Positions 17,082 to 21,564 of a DNA stretch of 21,564 bases are shown in pieces; the stretch's first letter is position 1, and each line of letters opens with the position of its first letter. Origin of the DNA: Spirochaetales bacterium (lineage in GTDB: Bacteria; Spirochaetota; Spirochaetia; DSM-27196; SLST01). Location of the stretch: NCBI GenBank assembly GCA_028284845.1, contig JANQQY010000363.1:1-21564 (forward strand), in the 5' to 3' direction. Under the pieces are notes generated by a model that made no database searches, was not told the origin of the DNA, and saw only the letters and a list, made by a program, of their open reading frames with translations. The position numbers and the translations under genes were made by a program.

Positions 17082-17381
17082 ATGCGCCTCTCTGAGCGTG
17101 AGCGAAAGGTGATCGTTGACGCCGTTCACAGCCGATTCGGCCCTGACGCCCACGTCTATCTCTTTGGTTCGCGCACAGATGATACCAGGCGCGGCGGCGA
17201 TATCGATCTCTTCGTAGACACCGATCTTGCCGCCTACGAAGCCCAGGGAGCCAAGTTCGCCGCCCTTTCGGACATCCAGATTGCCCTTGGAGACCAGAAG
17301 ATCGACATGGTCCTATCCCCCTTCGTCTCCGATGGCGATCTCATCAAGCGCGAGATCGACCGCGAGGCAATCGCTTTATGA
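17082..17381 (+). CDS. Minimal nucleotidyltransferase (MNT) antitoxin-like protein
   Basis: This 99-residue protein is a compact polymerase-beta-type nucleotidyltransferase. It has the glycine-serine loop G29-S30-R, the metal pair D40-x-D42 in RRGGDIDLF and the third acidic residue D75 in QKIDMVL. In MntA-HepT-type toxin-antitoxin systems such a protein neutralises a HEPN RNase, in studied cases by attaching AMP to it. Its TGA overlaps the next ATG (ATGA at 17378-17381), and the partner carries a HEPN-type RNase motif, so the pair is probably a toxin-antitoxin unit. It has no SD; a TACACT hexamer lies six bases upstream of the ATG. Confidence 0.82.
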   Translation: MRLSERERKVIVDAVHSRFGPDAHVYLFGSRTDDTRRGGDIDLFVDTDLAAYEAQGAKFAALSDIQIALGDQKIDMVLSPFVSDGDLIKREIDREAIAL

Positions 17382-17851
17382 GTGAGACAGCAAAGGCCAC
17401 CGCCCGGTCATCTATTCGGGAATGCGAATCTCATCTTAAGTGGATTCAACGAGCGCGTATGGCTCTCAGAGACCGATTCCCTCTTGGCATCGACGCTATG
17501 CGAACGCTCGAGGACCGGGATGTCGAGTTGCTCGACCAGATGATCTACCGGTTCACAAAGATGCAGGATTCTCTGGCCAGACGCTTCCTCCCCTCCTCGT
17601 ACTCCCTTCTTGAAGGAAGCACGGATCCTGTTCCGTTTCTCGACATTCTGAATCGGCTTGCGTCGTTAGGGGTACTCCCCTCAGTCGAACTCTGGCAGTT
17701 CTTCAGAAACCTCCGGAACAACCTGGCTCATGACGACCCAGAGAGCGAAGAGCAGACCGTGGCCACTCTCAACCAGCTCAACGAACGCATGCCCGAGTTC
17801 ATCGCCTTGTTTGAGACCGCTCGTGATGCGATCTCAAACCGACTCGAATAG
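17378..17851 (+). CDS. HEPN-domain protein, putative toxin partner of the upstream MNT protein
   Basis: The 157-residue, mostly helical protein contains FFRNLRNNLAHDD, in which R113 and H118 form the R-x4-H motif of HEPN ribonucleases. The product is therefore a likely RNA-cleaving toxin held in check by the overlapping MNT gene. In the studied HepT the motif continues as HxY, with the tyrosine receiving AMP; here the residues after the histidine are D-D-P, so that tyrosine is absent and control, if any, must use another residue or direct binding. Translation probably couples through ATGA. A gap of 39 bases separates it from the second pair. It could instead be a non-toxic HEPN protein from a phase-variable or defence context. 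Confidence 0.7.
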   Translation: MSETAKATARSSIRECESHLKWIQRARMALRDRFPLGIDAMRTLEDRDVELLDQMIYRFTKMQDSLARRFLPSSYSLLEGSTDPVPFLDILNRLASLGVLPSVELWQFFRNLRNNLAHDDPESEEQTVATLNQLNERMPEFIALFETARDAISNRLE

Positions 17852-17854
17852 ACC

Positions 17855-17890
17855 CTGAACGCGCGCTGCCCCACAAGCTATACTGGGAGC
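17855..17890 (+). promoter_or_regulatory. Candidate leaderless promoter of the second MNT/HEPN pair
   Basis: TATACT (17879-17884) ends exactly six bases before the ATG at 17891. CTGAAC (17855-17860) is a weak -35 at an 18-base spacing. GGGAG abuts the start codon, one base away, too near for normal SD use. Confidence 0.45.
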
Positions 17891-18229
17891 ATGGATCGGG
17901 GCCCCCTTCTCGCACACCTAAACAAGACTCGGTTCGCCCCAGGTGATCGCTTCAGGGCACATTCCGATGCCAGGGAGATAGCTCAGTTTCTTCGAAGGGA
18001 GTATGCCGTGACGGGCATCTGGGGTATCGGCTCAGCCTTTGCAGCCGACCGGTCCTTCTACAGGACTTCGGATATCGATCTTGTGGTGAAGGAGCTGCCG
18101 CCGGGAGTCTATTTCACAGCGCTGTCGCGTTGTTCTGCCATGACCAACTTTGAGCTCGATCTCATTCCGTACGAGACTGCAACACCAATGCTCATCGGCG
18201 CGATCGAACGCGAAGGGGTCGCGCTGTGA
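17891..18229 (+). CDS. Second nucleotidyltransferase-fold antitoxin-like protein
   Basis: The 112-residue protein has the nucleotidyltransferase landmarks in a diverged form: G47-S48 in GIWGIGSAF, the metal pair D61-x-D63 in TSDIDLVV and the third acidic residue D90 in FELDLIPYE. It has a longer N-terminal arm than the first MNT protein and little obvious similarity outside the motifs, so the two pairs do not look like a recent duplication. The TGA overlaps a GTG start for the next gene (GTGA at 18226-18229). Pairing with a HepT-like gene again indicates a toxin-antitoxin unit. The catalytic residues are present, so nucleotide transfer remains possible. Confidence 0.8.
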   Translation: MDRGPLLAHLNKTRFAPGDRFRAHSDAREIAQFLRREYAVTGIWGIGSAFAADRSFYRTSDIDLVVKELPPGVYFTALSRCSAMTNFELDLIPYETATPMLIGAIEREGVAL

Positions 18230-18702
18230 ATCCTGGCGAGATGCTTGCTGGTCGGGTCAGAGGCGAGATTCTCGCGGAGATTGATTCTCTACAGAGTCTC
18301 GTTGTGGAGCTGAAGAACGCGCCACTTGGCGATGAATCATGGGCCGTTCGCGCCCGCGGGTCTATCATTCACGACTTCTATACTGGCGTGGAACGGATCT
18401 TCGTTCGAATAGCGGACGAGCTGAATGGTGGCGTCCCGTCCGGACGGAACTGGCATAGGCAACTACTCAGAGACATGACCATTCCCATCGAAAACCTTCG
18501 CCCCGCCGTGATCTCCACCAAGACCGCAGATCGGCTTTCGGACTTCCTTGGGTTTCGCCACCTCTTCCGCAACATCTACGGATCTCTTCTTGAGCCGGAC
18601 CGTCTTGCCCCGTTGCAGGAAAGCCTCGAGAAGACCTTCGCTGATCTTGTTGCCGATTTGACGAAGTTCACAGACTGGCTGATCGACATACGTAGCGACT
18701 GA
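18226..18702 (+). CDS. HepT-like (HEPN superfamily) putative toxin
   Basis: The 158-residue helical protein carries the segment FLGFRHLFRNIYGSLLEPDRL (about 105-125), which resembles the FRHxxRNxY...DPxR/K signature of proteins annotated as HepT-like partners of nucleotidyltransferases. The classical R-x4-H arrangement is not present in that segment, so RNase activity is uncertain. The GTG start at 18226 overlaps the upstream TGA; an in-frame ATG at 18241 is an alternative. The long acidic-basic N-terminal helix (EMLAGRVRGEILAEIDSLQSLVVEL) also fits the family. The gene order, antitoxin-like then toxin-like, is the same as in the first pair. Confidence 0.72.
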   Translation: MNPGEMLAGRVRGEILAEIDSLQSLVVELKNAPLGDESWAVRARGSIIHDFYTGVERIFVRIADELNGGVPSGRNWHRQLLRDMTIPIENLRPAVISTKTADRLSDFLGFRHLFRNIYGSLLEPDRLAPLQESLEKTFADLVADLTKFTDWLIDIRSD

Positions 18703-18716
18703 ACACGTCGTTTCTT

Positions 18717-18944
18717 GTGCCATTCGTGCATGGCAACAAAACCATCTCGTTGGAACTTGATGCCTACGAACGCCTGAAGGCTGCCAAACGGAATGGAGAG
18801 TCTTTCTCATCTGTCGTTCGGCGTGCCATCTTTACTACTGAACCGGCGAGCGGACGTGATCTTCTCTCGCGCATCCGCGAGTCCCGTACCCGAGTTCAGG
18901 AATCAGACTTGGAAGGCATTGAGGGGGCAATCCGCGTCCGCTGA
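18717..18944 (+). CDS. Orphan VapB/DUF217-type antitoxin-like protein
   Basis: The 75-residue product reads NKTISLELDAYERLKAAKRNGESFSSVVRRAI, the typical N terminus of DUF217/VapB-type ribbon-helix-helix antitoxins that normally pair with a PIN-domain VapC RNase. No PIN-domain gene follows: the next 103 bases lead straight to cysD. The C-terminal half (LLSRIRESRTRVQESDLEGIEGAIRVR) would be the toxin-binding tail. The start is GTG at 18717, 14 bases after the HepT-like stop, with no SD, so translation may depend on readthrough or re-initiation. It may be a remnant of a third toxin-antitoxin pair or a stand-alone regulator. Confidence 0.7.
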   Translation: MPFVHGNKTISLELDAYERLKAAKRNGESFSSVVRRAIFTTEPASGRDLLSRIRESRTRVQESDLEGIEGAIRVR

Positions 18945-19011
18945 GCACTCCTGCCGAGATCTGTGACCTCCCGTTCTGAGGTTCAACCCCCTTCGCAAAA
19001 CACCCTAAACC

Positions 19012-19047
19012 TTGTAGTGCGGCGCACTGGAGTATAATCTCCCCCCA
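19012..19047 (+). promoter_or_regulatory. cysD promoter with palindromic spacer
   Basis: A perfect -10 TATAAT lies at 19033-19038, nine bases before the ATG, so the leader is only ~3 bases. TTGTAG (19012-19017) is a possible -35 at a short 15-base spacing. Within the spacer, AGTGCG-G-CGCACT (19016-19028) is a perfect palindrome and a likely operator. Confidence 0.55.
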
Positions 19048-19950
19048 ATGGCCTACAAACTCGACCATCTGCATGAGCTCGAGGCTGAGGCGATCTACGT
19101 CATTCGTGAGGTCGCTGCACAACTCGAGAACCCCGTGCTTCTCTTTTCGGGCGGGAAGGATTCGATCCTTCTCGCGACGCTCGCTGCCCACGCCTTTCAT
19201 CCGGGGAAGATTCCCTTCCCACTGATGCACGTTGACACCGGGCACAACTTTGAAGAGACGATCACCTTCAGGGATGAGTTCTGCGAGAAGATCGGTGCGA
19301 ATCTGATTGTGGCACGCGTGCAGGATTCCATTGATGCCGGCCGAGTTCAGGAAGAGACGGGACCGAATCCCTCACGGAACGCGCTCCAGACAGTGACGCT
19401 CCTCGACGCGATTCGCGAACACAAGTTTGACGGCGCTCTTGGCGGCGCGCGGCGAGACGAGGAGAAGGCTCGAGCGAAGGAACGCTTCTTCAGTTTCCGT
19501 GACGAGTTTGGGCAATGGGATCCCAAGAACCAGCGTCCCGAACTCTGGCGAATCTACAACGCTCAGAAGAAAGCCGGCGAGCACTTCCGAATCTTCCCGC
19601 TCTCCAATTGGACCGAGCTCGACGTCTGGCAATACATCCTCATGGAGCAGATCGATCTACCCTCGCTCTACTTCTCCCACACGCGTCGAGTGATCAATCG
19701 CGAGGGCGTCCTGCTTGCCGAAGGAGAAGTTGTCACGCAACAGCCGGGCGAGAGCGTAGAAGAGCGATTCGTTCGGTTCAGAACCATTGGCGACATGACC
19801 TGTACGGGAGCAACCGAAAGCAGAGCCGACACCGTTGAGCAGATCGTCGCAGAGATCGCTACCACTCGTACTACGGAACGAGGCGGTCGCGCTGACGACA
19901 AACGGAGTGAGGCCGCGATGGAAGACCGAAAGAAGGCGGGATACTTCTAG
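19048..19950 (+). CDS. cysD: Sulfate adenylyltransferase subunit 2 (ATP sulfurylase, small subunit)
   Basis: CysD adenylates sulfate to APS, driven by the GTPase CysN. The 300-residue protein has the PP-loop SGGKDS (34-39), the HVDTGHNFEETI segment, GGARRDEEKARAKERFFSFRDEFGQWDPKNQRPELW, the FPLSNWTELDVWQYI stretch and the C-terminal RFRTIGDMTCTGATES, all family hallmarks. Length is normal. The start at ATG 19048 has no SD; a perfect TATAAT nine bases upstream suggests a near-leaderless message. The palindrome in the promoter spacer may bind a sulfur-responsive regulator. The stop overlaps the GTG of cysNC by one base (TAGTG), so the two subunits are coupled. Confidence 0.97.
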   Translation: MAYKLDHLHELEAEAIYVIREVAAQLENPVLLFSGGKDSILLATLAAHAFHPGKIPFPLMHVDTGHNFEETITFRDEFCEKIGANLIVARVQDSIDAGRVQEETGPNPSRNALQTVTLLDAIREHKFDGALGGARRDEEKARAKERFFSFRDEFGQWDPKNQRPELWRIYNAQKKAGEHFRIFPLSNWTELDVWQYILMEQIDLPSLYFSHTRRVINREGVLLAEGEVVTQQPGESVEERFVRFRTIGDMTCTGATESRADTVEQIVAEIATTRTTERGGRADDKRSEAAMEDRKKAGYF

Positions 19951-21564
19951 TGAGTAGCAGCACGAATAACGAGCATGTGAGCGGTCGCAAGGACCACGAG
20001 CTTGCCGACATCACGAAGGAGTATCTCAACAAGGACCTCCTTCGCTTCACCACCGCGGGCAGCGTTGATGACGGGAAGAGCACCCTCATTGGTAGGCTCC
20101 TTTACGACAGCAAGGCGATCTTCCAGGATCAGCTCGACAGCCTGAAGAAAAGCAGTGAGCTACGCGGCGAGAAGAACGTGAACCTCGCGCTCCTCACCGA
20201 TGGCCTTCGGGCCGAACGCGAGCAGGGAATAACGATCGATGTAGCCTACCGCTACTTCGCGACTCCTCGCCGAAAGTTCATCATCGCTGACACACCCGGC
20301 CATGAGCAGTACACGCGGAACATGGTCACCGGGGCCTCCACTGCTGACCTTGCCATTATCCTCATCGATGCACGTAATGGAGTCCTGACCCAAAGTCGAA
20401 GACATGGATTTATAGCCTCACTTCTCGACACACCTCACGTTCTTGTCTGTGTCAACAAGATGGACCTCGTCGACTACTCGCAGGAGGTCTTCCAGAGCAT
20501 CGTCGACGAATACACCGACTTCTCCAGTAAGCTCGTCATTCACGACGTGACCTTCGTTCCCATCAGCGCGCTCGAGGGCGACAACGTTGTCCATCGCAGC
20601 AAGAACATGCCTTGGTACGACGGCACGAGCGTTCTCCACCACCTTGAGACCGTGACCATCAGTGCCGACCGAAACCTCGTCGACTTCCGCTTCCCCGTTC
20701 AATACGTCATACGTCCCCACCAGGACTTCCGTGGCTTTGCCGGCACGGTGAGCTCCGGCACTATAAAGCCGGGCGAAGATGTGGTCGCACTTCCGAGCAT
20801 GCGGGAATCACGGGTGAAGTCGATCCATACCCATCACGGCGAGCTTGATGAGGCCATAGAGAGCCAGGCGATCGTCATCACTCTGGAAGACGAGATCGAT
20901 GTAAGCCGTGGCGACATGCTCGTTCGCCGCCACAACATCCCCCGGATCGACAACAAGTTCGAGGCGATCCTCTGCTGGATGGACGAGACCAAGCCTCTCT
21001 CTACCTCAACCCACTACCACCTCCAGCACGGCACCCGACTGGTTCGCGGCTACGTCAACGAACTCGTCTACAAAATCGATGTGAATACCCTCCACCGCAC
21101 TGATCCTGAGAGCCTTGAGCTCAACGAAATCGGTCGTGTCGCGATCACGGCCGCACAGCCGATCCTCTTCGACTCCTACCACGACAACCGGCAGAACGGC
21201 GGATTCATACTGATCGATCCCGCATCGAACCGGACCGTTGCCGCCGGGATGATTCGGCCGGATTTGCATTCGTTGCCGGAGGCACGCAATACAGCCGCGT
21301 CGCAGACTACCCCGCACGCAGATACGGCCGGCGAGGCTAGCGACGCCGGTCGACCTAACCTCGCCGGTGTGGTCTCTGCGATCGAACATCCCGTCTCCCC
21401 AAACGTCTCTTGGGATCGCGGATCGGTGGACCGGGAAGCCCGCGAGCAGCGCAATGGCCACAAGGCGACCATCGTCTGGTTCACCGGCCTCTCCGGCTCC
21501 GGCAAGTCAACGATTGCGAAGCGAGTCGAACTGGAACTCTTCTCCGCCGGAATACACACCATGT
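19950..21564 (+). CDS. cysNC: Bifunctional sulfate adenylyltransferase subunit 1 / APS kinase (CysNC), 3' end outside window
   Basis: The frame from GTG 19950 stays open to the window end (538 codons seen). The N-terminal CysN GTPase has G1 GSVDDGKS (37-44), the G3 region DTPGHEQYTRNM and the G4 motif NKMD. It is followed by EF-Tu-like beta-barrel domains (RGFAGTVSSGTIKPGE). After a linker of about 60 residues rich in Ala, Thr, Ser and Pro (bases ~21280-21460), a second P-loop GLSGSGKST (513-521) begins an APS kinase (CysC) domain, cut by the window. The fusion makes APS and then PAPS, whose use releases PAP for CysQ. The GTG overlaps the cysD stop by one base; a second in-frame GTG (19977) is an alternative start. 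Confidence 0.95.
   Translation, partial: MSSSTNNEHVSGRKDHELADITKEYLNKDLLRFTTAGSVDDGKSTLIGRLLYDSKAIFQDQLDSLKKSSELRGEKNVNLALLTDGLRAEREQGITIDVAYRYFATPRRKFIIADTPGHEQYTRNMVTGASTADLAIILIDARNGVLTQSRRHGFIASLLDTPHVLVCVNKMDLVDYSQEVFQSIVDEYTDFSSKLVIHDVTFVPISALEGDNVVHRSKNMPWYDGTSVLHHLETVTISADRNLVDFRFPVQYVIRPHQDFRGFAGTVSSGTIKPGEDVVALPSMRESRVKSIHTHHGELDEAIESQAIVITLEDEIDVSRGDMLVRRHNIPRIDNKFEAILCWMDETKPLSTSTHYHLQHGTRLVRGYVNELVYKIDVNTLHRTDPESLELNEIGRVAITAAQPILFDSYHDNRQNGGFILIDPASNRTVAAGMIRPDLHSLPEARNTAASQTTPHADTAGEASDAGRPNLAGVVSAIEHPVSPNVSWDRGSVDREAREQRNGHKATIVWFTGLSGSGKSTIAKRVELELFSAGIHTM

Overview
The window reads as one chromosomal segment of a GC-rich bacterium with two membranes. Lipobox lipoproteins and secreted SH3 and M48 proteins support the diderm reading. 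The split glycine decarboxylase (gcvPA/gcvPB), the signal-peptide style of the PhnD-like protein and the overall gene set would fit a free-living spirochaete (Spirochaetota). That assignment is an inference from gene style; there is no rRNA or other marker here.

Layout: (1) 1-389, the 3' end of khpB/jag (KH + R3H RNA-binding protein). (2) 390-768, a non-coding, locally AT-rich gap with two perfect DnaA-box nonamers, helically phased short repeats and a palindrome. (3) 769-5180, gcvT-gcvH-gcvPA-gcvPB, the glycine cleavage system without its L-protein gene. (4) 5181-5977, a poorly understood stretch with a leftward ORF of unknown function that may be frameshifted, then an unusual ahcY leader. 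(5) 5978-9260, ahcY, a small retropepsin-like aspartic protease, and metK, so two S-adenosylmethionine-cycle enzymes flank the protease. (6) 9340-12727, a phosphonate/phosphate-type ABC importer (phnD-phnC-phnE) whose permease is about twice the usual length. (7) 16051-12766, leftward, a four-gene envelope operon: SH3-domain exported protein, M48 metalloprotease lipoprotein, metallophosphoesterase, beta-lactamase-family serine hydrolase lipoprotein. (8) 16120-21564, rightward, sulfate assimilation genes cysQ, cysD and cysNC (cut by the window end), interrupted by an island of five small genes: two nucleotidyltransferase/HEPN toxin-antitoxin pairs and one orphan VapB/DUF217-type antitoxin.

Metabolically the window links one-carbon units (glycine cleavage), the SAM/SAH cycle (metK, ahcY) and sulfate activation with PAP recycling (cysD, cysNC, cysQ). 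Genes inside operons are tightly packed, often with ATGA, GTGA or TAGTG stop/start overlaps, and many have clear Shine-Dalgarno (SD) sites.

The most striking pattern beyond the genes is at transcription-unit starts. gcvT, cysQ and both toxin-antitoxin pairs lack a usable SD and instead have a TANNNT hexamer exactly six bases before the ATG, the geometry of a -10 element driving a leaderless mRNA; cysD is a near variant. The next most interesting item is a perfect 12-bp inverted repeat whose right arm runs into the ahcY SD and competes with a local hairpin. No CRISPR array, insertion sequence, tRNA or rRNA was recognised.
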